From Elgaria multicarinata webbii (lineage: Eukaryota; Chordata; Lepidosauria; Squamata; Anguidae), in NCBI RefSeq assembly GCF_023053635.1, contig NC_086179.1:2184001-2248000 (forward strand): 64,000 nt of DNA, given 5' to 3'. The first letter of the stretch is position 1, and the number at the start of each line of letters is the position of its first letter. The notes beneath the pieces were generated by a model, which worked only from the letters and a program-made list of their open reading frames with translations, was not told the origin of the DNA and searched no databases. The translations under genes and the position numbers were made by a program. Below, one piece after another: positions 1-11,787 of this stretch.

Positions 1-302
1 GAGTCCGATTCTGTAGCCAACTGTGAATCCACCTAATAGTTGTTCCATCTAGCCCACTTTTAGCTAGTTTGTTAATCGGAATGTCATGTGGTACTTTGTC
101 AAAAGCTTTGCTGAAGTCAAGATATATGTCGTCCACAGCATTCCCACAGTCCACAAGGGAGGTTACCTGATCAAAAAATGAGATCAAATTAGTCTGACAG
201 GATTTGTTCCTGACAAATCCATGTTGGCTTCTAGCAATCACTGCATTGATTTCAGACTTCTTTATAATCTGCTCCAGAATTTTCCCAGGGATGGATGTCA
301 GA
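1..302 (-). repeat. CR1-type LINE, reverse transcriptase fragment
   Basis: Read on the minus strand this encodes a run typical of CR1 reverse transcriptase, including DFSKAFDKVPHD and a QHGFVRNKSC-like stretch. It continues past the left edge of the window. It is directly followed by a short L2-like 3' end (about 303-360). Confidence 0.75.
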
Positions 303-525
303 CTGCATTTTTATACTGCCCAATAGCTGAAGCTCCCAAGGCAGTTCAGAAAAACTAAAACCATTCAAACCCTTAGGCCTCAGCCCAATCTTTTATACCA
401 TTTCCCAATATTTAGAACAAGCAGAAAACATTGCAGGCAGGTAATGATTTACCTCTCTCTATGACTAAGAAGTGCCAACATTGGGGCCAGGCTATCTGAA
501 GGAACACCTCTTCCCATATGAATAG

Positions 526-530
526 TAGTA

Positions 531-592
<62 letters not shown>
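526..592. repeat. (TAA)n microsatellite
   Basis: More than twenty perfect TAA units. The poly-tyrosine reading frame across it is an artefact of the repeat. Confidence 0.95.
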
Positions 593-637
593 TTGTTACC
601 CGTCTCTCCCTCTGGATCGAGGCGGAGTACAACACAA

Positions 638-1072
638 ATAAAAACACAATAAAATACTGCTTGGAAACTAAGGTCATCCTCAGGGGTCCTTCTCCGCGAG
701 CCCCTGCCAAAGGAAGTGAGGCAGGTGGCTACCAGGAGGAGGGCCTTTTCTGCTGTGGCACCCCGGCTGTGGAATGAGCACCCTAAGGAGGTTCTGAAAG
801 GATATAGTGTAGATGCCAGGTGAAGACCTTTTTATATTCTCAACATTGTAATAGTCTATAAATTCAATTTTAATTTTGCTGTTTTAATTTTGTTTTTTAA
901 ATCTGTATTTCTGCACTGCTGCTGGTTTTATCCTGTTTGTGCTTTTATATTGTATTGTATATCATGCTTTTATACTGTTTGTTATATACTTTGAATGGTT
1001 TTAGTTTTTGTGAACCGCCCAGGGAGTTTCGGCTATTGGGCGGTATAAAAATGCAATAAATAAATAAACAAA
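638..1072 (+). repeat. L2-type LINE 3' end
   Basis: The sequence encodes the usual L2 C-terminal tail ([10 protein letters not shown]-like, here GTPAVE) and ends in the conserved block 'gaaccgcccaggga...ttgggcggtataaa' followed by AATAAATAAA. Related copies lie at 16410, 28345, 33140, 35540, 46735 and 47840. Confidence 0.75.
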
Positions 1073-1074
1073 CA

Positions 1075-2975
1075 AACATTCTATCCTGGGGGGGGGGGAC
1101 TCTTCATCTTCTTAGTGAGATAAAACATTAAAGCAAACAGAGGAAATTAGGAGGTTGCATAAACGTTGGCATGAGGATCACACCTTTATCAGCATTAGAC
1201 AGCTAGCAATCGTTGCTATGTGGACTGGTGCTGGCTTGGTAGCGATCTCTCTCTATGAGAAGCCTACAGAAGATGGCCTGTTTTAAGACACAGGAAAACT
1301 GCCCTTTATTTTATACTAAACTGCCCTATATACATTTAATAAACAGCATATCCACGAAGTCACGGGGAGTCGGAGGTGAAGAACAAGGACAATGTGAAGG
1401 CCACATCTTCTGCTCACTAACCAACTCGCTACACTGCGCAATTGCCTTGCCGCGACATTCAGGGACTTTTGTCGGGGTGGTAGTGGTGGGGCAGACCTCT
1501 GTCAACTGTCATTTGCAGCCCTCCCTTTCGCCCCCCCCCCCACTGCTTCTTCCATCTTTTTCCTTATGACAGAAAATCAAATAAGAAAGAAAAGTCAAAA
1601 CAGCATCATTGACAGGTGGCATTAAGAGTCCTTCATTTCTAAGCAGCCCCAGACAGCTCTCGGGGTATGGCTTGCGTACGCTGGACCCTTCTTCTGCAGT
1701 GCTCCATTGTGCTGGCTAGAAATCCCCCTGTGAGGAACTGTTTTCTGTGAGTTTCTCCCATCTCCATCTTACTCCCTCTTGGTTTCCTCTGCAGTTGGAT
1801 CCCCAGGGTTCCCCATGCTCGGTAAAACATCCTCCCCTCCAGGCACTGCTGTCCTCACTCAACAAGAGTGACTTGCTCGTAGGCACTGGAGATGAAATGT
1901 TGGAGTGTGACACATATTTGTGGTTGCCCCATTTGGGGGGATATGCCAGGCTCTGGCATCCTGTAAGTTCTAACTTAAGTTGTATCTCCATCCTGGAGGT
2001 ACCCCTCACCCACACTGTCTGGCAGAGAAGAACATCCTCTTTCCAGGGTGACCCAGACCTGAATGCCTCCATCTCCCAGCAGGAGGAGAAGGAATCCAGC
2101 CATCGCAAGCGTGAGTAGCTTTGTGGTCAGAAGACTAGAACCATTCTTGATTTTCCTGGGCAGGGGATATGCTCAAAATCCTGCCTGTGATCGCCCCCAG
2201 CCCACGATGAGAGTTGCTACAGGCTTTCCAAAGGCAACATTTGCAGTCCTCTTCTGAACTTGGCATCCAAGTTGTGATTGCAGATGCAGAACCAGCTCCC
2301 CATGGGCTGGAAGCCAACAGAGGCAGGCATTTCTAAAGCTTGCCCCACAATTAACTCATGGCCAGATGGACTCAAGACAAAAATGTTAAAACTACCAAAG
2401 GTTTAGTTGGCATCAAGGCAGGATGCTGACTTAAGCAGTGCTAAGTAAAAAAATCTATAGGGAAAAAACAAGAGACTTCTCTGGAAAAGATCTCTAGAGA
2501 AACTCTGGAGCAAGAAGCTGTCTTATACTGAACCAGGTCACTGGAGACTCAGCCCTCGTATTGGCTGCAGCTTTTCAGGGTCTCAAACGTGGGGCAGAGC
2601 AGTTTAAGTGGAGATGCTCAGGACTGAAACCGGAGCTTCTGTTGCAAAGTCCCCTAAACGTTTACATGGAAAGCCCTTATCCACAAGACCTCACTGATCT
2701 AGACACACATAATTAGTCCTCCAAAGGGAGAACAGTGTAAACATGGGCAAGACCAGAAACAAACCAAAATGCAAGCTCAGGGAGGTATGGACGGCCCTGC
2801 TGCAAAACACAAAAACTGTAAAGCGACTCGCAGTTACAAACGATGTGAAAATATGAAAAGCCACCATGCCAACTTCCTAGAAGGCAGGCAAAGATGAAGT
2901 CCCTTTTTTCTTCTCTCACATTTTAAAAATGCTGAAATGAATGTCATGGTTTGATTTTGTCTGACCCCACCCCTT
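1075..2975. other. No gene or repeat recognised
   Basis: Apart from short G and C runs near 1088 and 1532, I see no exon with both splice sites, no known protein motif and no terminal repeats. Short open frames on both strands look like chance frames. Confidence 0.5.
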
Positions 2976-2977
2976 AT

Positions 2978-3365
2978 TAGAACATAAGAAGAGCCCGGAT
3001 GCTGGATCAGACCAAGGGTCCATCTAGTCCAGCACTCGGTTCACGTAGTGGCCAACCAGCCGTTGACCAGGGAGCAAAAAAGCAGGACATGGTGCAACAG
3101 CACCCTCCCACCCATGTGCCCCAGCAAGAACATGGGTGTACACAGGCTTACTGCCTCAAATACTGGAGATAGCACACAACTATCAGGGCTAGTAGCCATT
3201 GATAGCCTTCTCCTCCAGGTATTGATCCAACCCCCTTTTAAAGCCATCCAAATCACTACATCCTGTGGTAGTGAGTTCCATAATTTAACTATGCGCTGTG
3301 TGGAGAAGTCCTTCCTTTTATTTGTCCTGAGTCTCCCACCAATCAGCTCATTCTATTGCATTTAG
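2978..3365 (-). repeat. CR1-like LINE 3' end, second subfamily
   Basis: It begins with the block 'aacataagaagagccc...ggatcagaccaagggtccat'. The minus strand encodes a LINE C-terminal tail (RRVKLWNS-like in better copies). The same subfamily recurs at 12070, 14755, 19045, 20275, 20935, 22530, 54580, 57615, 58500 and 62040. Confidence 0.7.
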
Positions 3366-3396
3366 TCAGTTCATAAGGTAATGAATACATTTCATA

Positions 3397-3428
3397 AATC
3401 AAATCAAATCAAATCAAATCAAATCAAA
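3397..3428. repeat. (AAATC)n short tandem repeat
   Basis: Six to seven pentanucleotide units in a row. The following bases up to the OR gene at 4142 show no recognised repeat or exon. Confidence 0.85.
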
Positions 3429-4141
3429 TGAAAAGGTTTGTGCATCCTCTTAAGACCTAGCTATTGACATGGTGTTTGTCACACAGTTTCCCCCTGAATA
3501 GCTGATATTTTTAAAAAAATAAATAGCTAACATGAGCGCCCCTGAGCTGGATCAGGGCCAGGGCATGGGAAAAGAGAGGCCTTGATCAGACTTCACCCCC
3601 TCCCCCCTCCCCACGCCCAAGCCAGCTATTTATTTTTTAAACGTCAAATTCTTCAGTCCAAATTCCATGACAAATGTCACATTTGACCCTGAATTTTTAT
3701 TAGCCAAATCTCTACTTATTTTCTATGCATCTCTAGCCTAATGACAGGATGGAAGTCCTTGACAACTGCTGCCGACGTTGGGAGGAGAACGACAGCGGCG
3801 TGCAGCGCACCTGCCTGCGTCTCTCTTCCCCAATCCCCTGCAATTAATAGTTCCTGGCTTGTAAGTGGAGAATGCAACCTTGGGACATCGATGCAATGGA
3901 CCTGCAGCCCCAAACCATAATCGATGCTTTTCATTGCTGCTGATTCATGGTGACGAAGATCACAGTCCTGCTGTTGGTCCTGCCACTGGGATACCGTCAG
4001 AAGGCTCGGTTTTGTTCTTTTCCTTGCGTCTTCTCTGCACCAAGGTTGGTCTAGCCCTCTTTTCTGCATGGCAACAGCCACAAGGCTCCGGGGTTCATCC
4101 CTACCCTACCTCTGAAGCCCGTGCTGAATCCAGTGTGCAAA

Positions 4142-5152
4142 ATGTGTTACCTCTTCATGTTTCTCTCCTTCCAAGCGAATTCTGCCTTCCCAACGGGAGC
4201 CAGGAATTGGACACAGCTAAGGGAATTTGTCTTTCTGGGTTTCTCTGGCATTCTGCACGGCCAGACCTACCTCTCCTTTGTATACGTAGCCATTTACTTG
4301 GTCACTGTAACAGGGAATATTGTGATATTCGCACTGATCCAACTGGATTCCCGCCTTCACAGCCCCATGTACTTTTTCCTCTGCCATTTGTCTTGCTTAG
4401 ATATTTGCCTCTCTTCAGTCACGGTTCCTAAGATCCTGGTGAACCTCCTATCTCAGCAACACACCATCACCTACAACCAATGCATGGCTCAGATGTTCTT
4501 TCTGATGTCTTTCACGGGGACGGAGGCTGCACTGCTGGCCGTCATGGCCTACGACCGCTATGCAGCCATCTGCAAGCCTTTGTACTACTCCCGCCTCATG
4601 AACACCAAGGTGTGTATCCGGCTGGCGACTGCCGCTTGGCTCTGGGGCTTCCTCGATTCAGCTGTCCACACTGCTCTGAACTCCAACTTGTACTTCTGCA
4701 GAGACAACCAGATTCCACACATTTTCTGCGACGTCCTCCCTTTGTTGAACATTGCCTGTGGTGATACACATGTCAATACGATGGCAGCTCACATAGCGAG
4801 CATTTTTGTGGGGCTCAGCCCCTTTCTGGTAATCGTCCTTTCATACATCTACATCCTGTCCTCCATCTTGAGGATTCGATCCAACACTGGCAGACAGAAA
4901 GCTTTTTCCACTTGTGCCTCCCACATGTTCGTGGTCACCATTTACTTTGGAAACGGACTAGTTAACTACAACCGGCCAAGGTCAGGCTACTCCCTGGGGA
5001 CAGACACCCTGGTCTCCACGATGTATTGTATAGTCCCCCCAATGCTCAATCCCCTGATCTACACCCTCCGCAACAAGGAGGTGATGGGAGCCCTGAGGAA
5101 GGCTCTGCAAAGTCAGAAGAAGCCCTCACGCAGACGTCCGTGGCAGATGTGA
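4142..5152 (+). CDS. Olfactory receptor, class II, intact (OR copy 1)
   Basis: Odorant-binding GPCR of the olfactory epithelium, 336 aa from the first in-frame ATG. Motifs seen: N-glycosylation site NWT (residue 22), PMYFFL (75-80) after TM2, MAYDRYAAIC (135-144) at the end of TM3, KAFSTCASH (253-261) before TM6 and PMLNPLIYTLRN (300-311) in TM7. The coding region is one exon, as usual for ORs. The start is uncertain: the frame opens upstream, ATGs lie at 4142 and 4157, and both precede a likely splice acceptor (ctctccttccaag, about 4176), so the true N-terminus may come from an upstream exon or the start may be weak. The 20-odd residues before NWT are longer than normal. The extracellular loop (HIFCDVLPLL) and TM5 resemble OR5V1-like reptile receptors, but I do not assign a subfamily. 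It is diverged from the receptor at 17398 and lies outside the duplicated unit. Confidence 0.93.
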   Translation: MCYLFMFLSFQANSAFPTGARNWTQLREFVFLGFSGILHGQTYLSFVYVAIYLVTVTGNIVIFALIQLDSRLHSPMYFFLCHLSCLDICLSSVTVPKILVNLLSQQHTITYNQCMAQMFFLMSFTGTEAALLAVMAYDRYAAICKPLYYSRLMNTKVCIRLATAAWLWGFLDSAVHTALNSNLYFCRDNQIPHIFCDVLPLLNIACGDTHVNTMAAHIASIFVGLSPFLVIVLSYIYILSSILRIRSNTGRQKAFSTCASHMFVVTIYFGNGLVNYNRPRSGYSLGTDTLVSTMYCIVPPMLNPLIYTLRNKEVMGALRKALQSQKKPSRRRPWQM

Positions 5153-5333
5153 AACATTTGAGGTACTCAGAGATATCTGCCATGATTCTTCCCCTCCAAA
5201 GATGGCTCCAGATTTGGGTGTGTCCTAGACAAGAGACCTTCCATGGATTTCCTCTCCCTTCATACATACACAAATTTGATAGTGCCACTGCCACCCATGT
5301 GAACTCCAAAATACCAGCACAGCACAGCTGTAC

Positions 5334-5441
5334 CATAGAATCACAGAATCGTAGAGTTGGAAGGGACCTACAAGGCCATCGAGTCCAACCCCCTGCTCAA
5401 TGCAGGAATCCACCCTAAAGCATCCCTGACAGATGGTATGC
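5334..5441 (-). repeat. CR1 LINE 3' end
   Basis: The typical terminal block is present (atagaatcacagaatcgtag..., then gagtccaaccccctgctcaatg). It lies just downstream of the first OR and is followed by a CR1 fragment in the opposite orientation. Confidence 0.85.
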
Positions 5442-5461
5442 TTTAACACCAGAATGAAACA

Positions 5462-5937
5462 ACAGAATGAAATTTAATAGGGATAAATGCCAAGTTCTAC
5501 ATCTAGGAAATAGAAACCAAATGCACAGTTACAAGATGGGGGATACTTGGCTCAGCAATACTATGAAAGAGAAGGATCTTGGAATTGTTGTAGATCGCAA
5601 GCTGAATAGGAGCCAACAGTGCGATGTGGCTGCAAGAAAGGCAAATGCTATTTTGGGCTGCATTAATAGAAGTATAGCTTCCAAATCGTGTGAGGTCCTG
5701 GTTCCTCTCTATTCGGCCCTGGTTAGGCCTCATCTAGAGTATTGCGTCCAGTTCTGGGCTCCACAATTCAAGAAGGACGCAGACAAGCTGGAGCGTGTTC
5801 AGAGGAGGGCAACCAGGATGATCAGGGGTCTGGAAACAAAGCCCTATGAAGACAGACTGAAAGAACTGGGCATGTTTAGCCTGGAGAAGAGAAGATGGAG
5901 GGGAGACATGAGAGCACTCTTCAAATCCTTAAAAGTT
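5462..5937 (+). repeat. CR1 LINE, C-terminal RT-domain fragment
   Basis: An open frame encodes the CR1 ORF2 C-terminal part: KFNRDKCQVLHLG, then [23 protein letters not shown] and [14 protein letters not shown]. It is 5' and 3' truncated, and not a host gene. Confidence 0.9.
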
Positions 5938-6205
5938 TGTATCCATTTCTGGTGCTTCTCGAGGTGAAGCTGGCTGGCCTCCGGAGTGCCCAGAACTGAT
6001 GCTGCCCCCCTGCATGAGGCTTTGCTCACAATTCAGCTTTGGAATGGCAGACAACATCTCTCCCCCCCCCCCCAAAAAATGGTGCCTTTTGTTTTCTCTT
6101 TCTAAATGCTGACGGAGGGGAGTGAGACAATGGCAAGACATTGACGCTGATGGTTTATTTTCCAGAACAATCCATGATGGGTTAGCGTATTGTCTGTGGG
6201 ATGTG

Positions 6206-6206
<1 letters not shown>

Positions 6207-6249
<43 letters not shown>
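6207..6249. repeat. (CA)n microsatellite
   Basis: About 21 uninterrupted CA units. The surrounding 5945-6840 stretch shows only homopolymer runs and no recognised gene. Confidence 0.95.
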
Positions 6250-6250
<1 letters not shown>

Positions 6251-6845
6251 GTAGGTTATTTCCACCCAAAGAAGCCACCCTGCATACCCATGGTCTGTAG
6301 TAAGGGATATTTTACATAGGGCAGGTTAGCATGCTGTCTGGTGTGCCAGTGTGGATTACGGGGATCGCCCACAGAGCTGCTCAGCGAGAGGAACAAAAAT
6401 ACTTCTGCTGTTGCTCTGCTCCTCTTAAGCGATTTCTGTTTCCACTGCAAAGGAAGCTGGCGGGGGGGGGGGGTACCTGCTCAGGTAGGGGGTGGGGGTG
6501 GGGTAGGGGAAACTACAGGAGGAAGGGGGCAGGAGGGGTGAAATAAAATACTCTGTGTAGCTTGTTTGCCTGATTGTCTCATGGGAGCGCAGTAGGTTGT
6601 TCACATAACCACGTGCCGAGTGTTGCTTGCCACCCACCCTGGGCTAGCATGATGTGTGAGTGGGGGATGAGCAACTGACAGGCCCACCTTCTAATCCTGG
6701 GGCATAGTTTTACCACGGGATCCAATCACTGTGCTTTGCGGGAGTGGGGCAAGGATGGGCCCACGGGATGGACATTCTTCTAATGCCACCAGGCTTCACA
6801 ACGGGGGAAAAAAGGGCTAGAACTAGTTTTCAATCATCATAACTC

Positions 6846-7080
6846 AGCATGGCGTAGTGGCTAAAGTGTCGGACTGGGAGTTGGGAGATCCAGGTTCTAG
6901 TCCCCACTCGGCCATAGAAGCCCTCTGGGTGACTTTGGGTCAGTCACAGACTCTCAGCCCAGCCTACCTCACAGGGTTGTTGTTGTGATGATAAAATGGA
7001 GAGGAGGAGGAGAATTATGTACACCGCCTTGGGTTCCTTGGAGGAAAAAAAGGCAGGATATAAATGCAAAATAAATAAAT
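6846..7080 (+). repeat. tRNA-derived SINE (squamate type)
   Basis: The tRNA-like head has an A-box-like tggcgtagtggc and B-box-like ggttctagtcc. The body 'gactttgggtcagtcacagactctcagcccag...cctcacagggttgttg' is followed by AAATAAAT. Better copies lie at 50969 and 59625. Confidence 0.85.
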
Positions 7081-7329
7081 CTCCTGAGGCCCTGCACTTA
7101 TCCTTCTGAAACTTTTCAGGTTTCTTGCCTGGAGACAACTCTACGATGTGTGCTACTTTCAAATTGCCACAAAAAGCACTGGGAGGGGGGAAGGCAAAGT
7201 GAATCCCCACCCCTCCAAGTCTGAGGACTTGCCTTCCACATAAACAGCTGTACCTATCCACCTCTGTGCTGACTATGCTGACAATATCCGTGTCGTGTTT
7301 CTCAGAACACTCCTGCTTTCGATGGGAGG

Positions 7330-7990
7330 CAAATGATGAGGCTTGCTAAGTAATCCACAAAGCTTTTATTAAGCAACAAATGTCTCTTTTACCTGAATAG
7401 AGTCTAACCTCTTGGAAACGTTCCCCTAGGCAAAACTATGCAAACTAAGCAAGACAATTGTCCGCCGTAACTTCAGAGCGCCTGGTGCGGAGTCAGGTTC
7501 TGGCGTAATCAAACCGACTTTCTCACACCTTCCTTCCGCCCCGTGCGTTTGAGCTTCCGGCGGACCCTAGCATCAGCTAGCTTGTTGAGACGCTCACCTC
7601 TGGAAGAAACCTCACTTCCCACTGAGTGTTGGGTTGTGTTTATACACTTTCCTCAACTGAGAGGAAGGAGTCTGCGGATTCAAGCTTACTCCCTCACGCT
7701 GCTGTAAAGATAAGTTCTTACACCAAGTAGGTTAATAGGAGTATAGCTTTACTTTTCAGCACTGGCAATAGAACAACATACAATTCTTTACATTGCATAT
7801 TCGGATTGCATAGTTCTTTTTCCTTCTGAGAACTTTTAAACAATCTTTCCTACCAGCAATTAGTCTCTGGGAGTTTCATTTTTCAGACCTTTTGCTTTGA
7901 AGCTTTCCTCCCGTGCCCGCCAAACGATGCGGTATCAGCAACCTTGTTTCCAACTCCCTCTGCAGCAATTTTCATTCACCGATTAGTTCC
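7330..7990 (-). mobile_element. Possible LTR-like fossil sequence
   Basis: Read on the minus strand the segment ends with 'cttaataaaagctttgtggatta', a polyadenylation-signal context typical of long terminal repeats, after a several-hundred-base non-coding stretch. No coding parts or clear ends are visible. A CR1 3' end abuts it. The family is not assigned. Confidence 0.3.
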
Positions 7991-7995
7991 TTTCA

Positions 7996-8220
7996 TAGAA
8001 TCATAGAATCATAGAATGGAAGGGGCCTCCAAGGCCATCGAGTCCAACCCCCTGCTCAGTGCAGGAATCCACTCTAAAGCATCCCTGACAGATGGTAGTC
8101 CAGCTGCCTCTGAAGGCCTCTAGGGTGGGAGAGCCCACAACCTCCCTGGGTAACTGGTTCCATTGTCGTACCGCTCTAACAGTCAGGAAGTTTTTCCTGA
8201 TGTCCAGCTTGTTACGTGAT
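7996..8220 (-). repeat. CR1 LINE 3' fragment
   Basis: The block 'catagaatcatagaatcatag...gagtccaaccccctgctcag' is followed by the C-terminal coding tail on the minus strand ([20 protein letters not shown]). Confidence 0.88.
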
Positions 8221-8308
8221 GTGCTCTCATTAGACCCGTGTACAAACTTGCACACGTTCTAATGGGACTTACACCTGCTTATAAGGAATCTTTTTACATT
8301 GGCAATAT

Positions 8309-8313
8309 TATTA

Positions 8314-8364
<51 letters not shown>

Positions 8365-9118
8365 TATAGCACCATCAATGTACATGGTGCTGTACAGATT
8401 ACACAGTAAATAGCAAGACCCTGCTGCATAGGCTTACAATCTAATAAGTTGTAGTAAACAATAAAGAGGGAAGGAGAATGCAAACAGGCACAGGGAAGTG
8501 TAAACAGGCACCGGGTAGGGTGAAGCTAAACAGTATAGAGTCAGAACAAACTCAATATTTAAAAGCTATAGGGAACAGAAAAGTTTTTAGCTGAGTTTTA
8601 AAAGCTGTGATTGAGTTTGTAGTTCTCAAGTGTTCTGGAAGAGCATTCCAGGCGTAAGGGGCAGCAGAAGAAAAAGGACGAAGCCGAGTAAGGGAAGTGG
8701 AGGTCCTTGGGCAGGCGAGAAGCATGGCATCAGAGGAGCGAAGAGCACGAGCGGGGCAATAGTGTGAGATGAGAGAGGAGAGATAGGAAGGAGCTAGACC
8801 GTGAAAAGCTTTGAAGGTCAACAGGAGAAGTTTATATTGGATTCTGGAGTGAATTGGAAGCCAATGAAGAGATTTCAGAAGTGGAGTGACATGGTCAGAG
8901 CGGCGGGCCAAGAAGATGATCTTAGCGGCAGAGTGGTGGACAGAGACCAGCGGACTGATGTGAGACGAAGGAAGGCCAGAGAGAAGAAGGTTGCAGTAGT
9001 CCAACCGAGAGATAACCAGTGCGTGAACGAGAGTCTTGGCAGAAGAGACAGACAAAAATGGTCGAATCCTGGCAATATTATACAGGAAGAAACGACAGGA
9101 TTTAGCTACTGCCTCGAG
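8309..9118 (-). repeat. L2-type LINE 3' half
   Basis: The minus strand encodes an L2 ORF C-terminus: [13 protein letters not shown], then [25 protein letters not shown] and [14 protein letters not shown]. The 3' end carries the block 'gcaccatcaatgtacatggt' and an (ATTT)n/(ATT)n tail. Sister copies lie at 19320 and 35985. Confidence 0.88.
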
Positions 9119-9148
9119 GAATCAAATATAAAGCCAAGACTAGCGTCT

Positions 9149-9767
9149 GTGACTAAGTAAGGTGATTCTTACTCAAGAAACTTACAGCAGTGAAGGGGAT
9201 AATGCCACAATGGCACATTTATTGAGGTTGAAACAAATACAAGGGCACAAGCTAGTTTTGGGGAAATTAGCTGAGCAAGTAGAGGCTTAGAAGCAGTTTC
9301 AAGACTGAAAAATAGACTTTTTTAGACTTAAGAGCATACACACAGAGACAACATTCTTTTCCTCCTTCCGACCCCCTCCTACCAACTGTTTAAGACATTC
9401 CCTTTTTAAACTGTTAGCAAACTAACATCAATTAACTCAGGTGTTTCTTGTCTTCATTACAGACACCTGCCTAATTTGCTGTTACGCTTCTCTACTTTCA
9501 ATCTTTAACTACACCCATTCTTTGTAAAATATACATTTGATTATTTACACAATTTCAAAATATCAACACTGAGTGTGTAGGATTTGGCCTTGAGGAGATA
9601 AGCGCTGGAGAGGGCTGACTCCCAGCTGGGGAATCGCCTGTGAGAGCTTCCTCCCCCACTGGTCCAGGCTGGCTGGTGTCTGGCGCTGTGTCTTCTAGTT
9701 CTGAATCTGATTCTGATTACCTGAAACATCTTCTCCCAAAACAGGGCTGGAAGGGTTAGACATGACA
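9149..9767 (-). mobile_element. Candidate solo LTR (fossil)
   Basis: On the minus strand the segment starts TGTCATGTC and ends TTAGTCACA, giving the TG...CA ends of a long terminal repeat, with an AATAAA signal in the 3' third (caataaatgtgcc). It is about 620 bp, with no internal coding parts beside it. I saw no matching target-site duplication, so the limits and family (retroviral or Gypsy-like) are open. It looks old. Confidence 0.4.
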
Positions 9768-9769
9768 AT

Positions 9770-10645
9770 TCTTATCTTAAATCAAATAAGAATACGGTAG
9801 TGTAAGGCTTATTACTTGAGATCTAACACATCAATTTGGCTCATTTTTATTTTAAACTAAAGCTTGAGCTGAGTAGAAATGCAGAAAATTTTGAAACTTT
9901 GAAAAAGTTCAAAGATTGAGCTTTAATAGCCAAAGAGTATGTTTGTTTCCACAGCCTGGCCAGGAGCCTGAGGCAGTTGGGGAACTACAGATCCCACATA
10001 GCTCTGTGTCTGTCGCAGGAGCACAAGGAGAAAAACACAGAGGCGGGTTGCAGAGGGAGGGCCTTGGGCTTTGTGAGTCTAGTTTGCTCTCAGAGCAGCC
10101 ATGTTGGAAGAAGGGATGGTGGCAGAGGAGGTAGAAAACGCTCCGAGGCGATGGCAGAGGAGGAAAAGCAGCCCCAGAAAAAGCCGGGTTTAAAATTTGG
10201 GGGAAGAGGGAAGGAAGTGGTCTTGAGGCCTGAAGGGAAGTAATAAATGTCATTCTATGGCAATGGGTAGGTGGAAGCAAAGGCCAAAAGCCTTCCGTTG
10301 CCTTGTAGGAAAGTAACCTTTTGGAGGACTGACATAGCAGGAGTCAAGGAACAGCATGAGTCACCCTCAGACTATAAGCGTCCAGAGCAACAAGGTCTTT
10401 ACACTAGTTTTCATAAGAATGGATCACAAGGAACATAGGAAGAAAGGCATGTCCTTTTTGGGATACCCACAAAATGTAAAGACTGCTTTTTCACAACATC
10501 TGCACTTATTCATTGAAACCTTGGCAGGCTCAGTTCCCTCAGAAGACGCAACTATTCCTGCAAATTTCATCTGATTCTGCCAAGAAATCAAAAGTTATTG
10601 GCAGTTTTCTTAAAAACAAACAATTTCACCTATTTTTCTGAAATT
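9770..10645. other. No gene or repeat recognised
   Basis: I see no exon structure or known repeat ends here. Short open frames on both strands lack recognisable domains. Confidence 0.45.
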
Positions 10646-10649
10646 TATC

Positions 10650-11787
10650 ATAGAATCATAGAATAGCAGAGTTGGAAGGGGCCTACGAGGCCATCGAGTC
10701 CAACCCCCGCTCAATGCAGGAATCCACCCTAAAGTAGGGTGACCATATTTTGGAAACCAAAAAGGAGGACAACATGGTCGCCATGTTAAAATTATTTTAA
10801 AAAAATAAATTTAAAACCTCAAACTTTTTTAAAAAATCCTAAAACTCAATGGATTGACAGATCTGTTTCAAACTTGGCATCGCTAAAGTCCTTTTTAAGA
10901 GAAATCATGGTGCCAAGTTTCATCTCTTTATCTTTAAAAATAACATTTTAAAAAAAATAAATCCTCAAATTTAGAAAAAATTCTAAAAATCAATGGATGA
11001 ACAGATCTGTTTCAAATTTGGTATGGCTAAAGCTCTACCTAAAAGCTATCATGGTGCCAACTTTCAGCTTTTTATCTTTAAAAATGATGATATTAAAAAT
11101 AATAATTTAAAAACCTCAATTTTAAAAAAAATCCTAAAAAATCAATGGATGAACTGATCTGTTTCAAATTTGGTATAACTAAAGCCCCTCCTAAGAGCTA
11201 CCATTGTGCCAAGTTTCATGTCTTTATCTTAAAAAATAATGGAGTTATAAGCATTTTTGTTAATTCCCATTAGAGCTGCCCTTTGGAGAAATCTGGATTT
11301 CCCCTCCCCCTCCCGGATTTGTCACCAAAAACCTGGACAAATCTGGTCATATGGTCACCCTAAAGCATCCCTGACAGATGGTTGTCCAGCTGCCTCTTGA
11401 AGGCCTCTAGTGTGGGAGAGCCCACAACCTCCCTAGGTAACTGGTTCCATTGTTGTACTGCTCTAACAGTCAGGAGGTTTTTCCTGATGTCCAGCTGGAA
11501 TCTGGCTTCCTTTATCTTGAGCCCGTTATTCCATGTCCTGCACTCTGGGAGGATCGAGAAGAGATCCTGGCCCTCCTCTGTGTGACAACTTTTTAAGTAT
11601 TTGAAGACTGCTATCATGTCTCCCCTCAATCTTCTCTTCCCCAGGCTCAACCTGCCCAGTTCTTTCAGTCTCTCTTCATAGGGCTTTGTTTCCAGACCCC
11701 TGATCATCCTGGTTGCCCTCCTCTGAACATGCTCCAGCTTGTCTGCATCCTTCTTGAATTGCGGAGCCCAGAACTGGACGTAATCCT
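10650..11787 (-). repeat. CR1 LINE 3' region split by a DNA element
   Basis: CR1 runs from 10650 to about 10738 and resumes at about 11360 in the same sequence register ('accctaaag' then 'catccctgacagatgg'). The minus strand encodes [18 protein letters not shown] and the C-terminal tail ending HLSGML. The gap is filled by the element listed next. Confidence 0.88.
10739..11361. mobile_element. Non-autonomous DNA element (TIR agggtgaccatat), nested in CR1
   Basis: It starts agggtgaccatat and ends atatggtcaccct, a 13-bp perfect terminal inverted repeat. The interior contains three internal repeats of a segment like 'caatggat.aacagatctgtttcaaatttggtat'. The insertion duplicated CR1 bases (taaag, perhaps 8 bp), which suits a hAT-type MITE. 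Related copies lie at about 48927-49476 and, more diverged, 45902-46337. Confidence 0.75.

Noticed and set aside
492-710. Poly-tyrosine protein
   Set aside because: An artefact of the (TAA)n microsatellite read on the minus strand; similar cases occur at 19281 and 28971.
3865-4764. Open frames overlapping the first OR in other frames (3865-4431 and 4480-4764)
   Set aside because: They are shadows of the OR reading frame with no own homology or start context.
5462-5967. Open frame as a host gene
   Set aside because: The protein is the C-terminal part of CR1 ORF2, repeated many times in the window.
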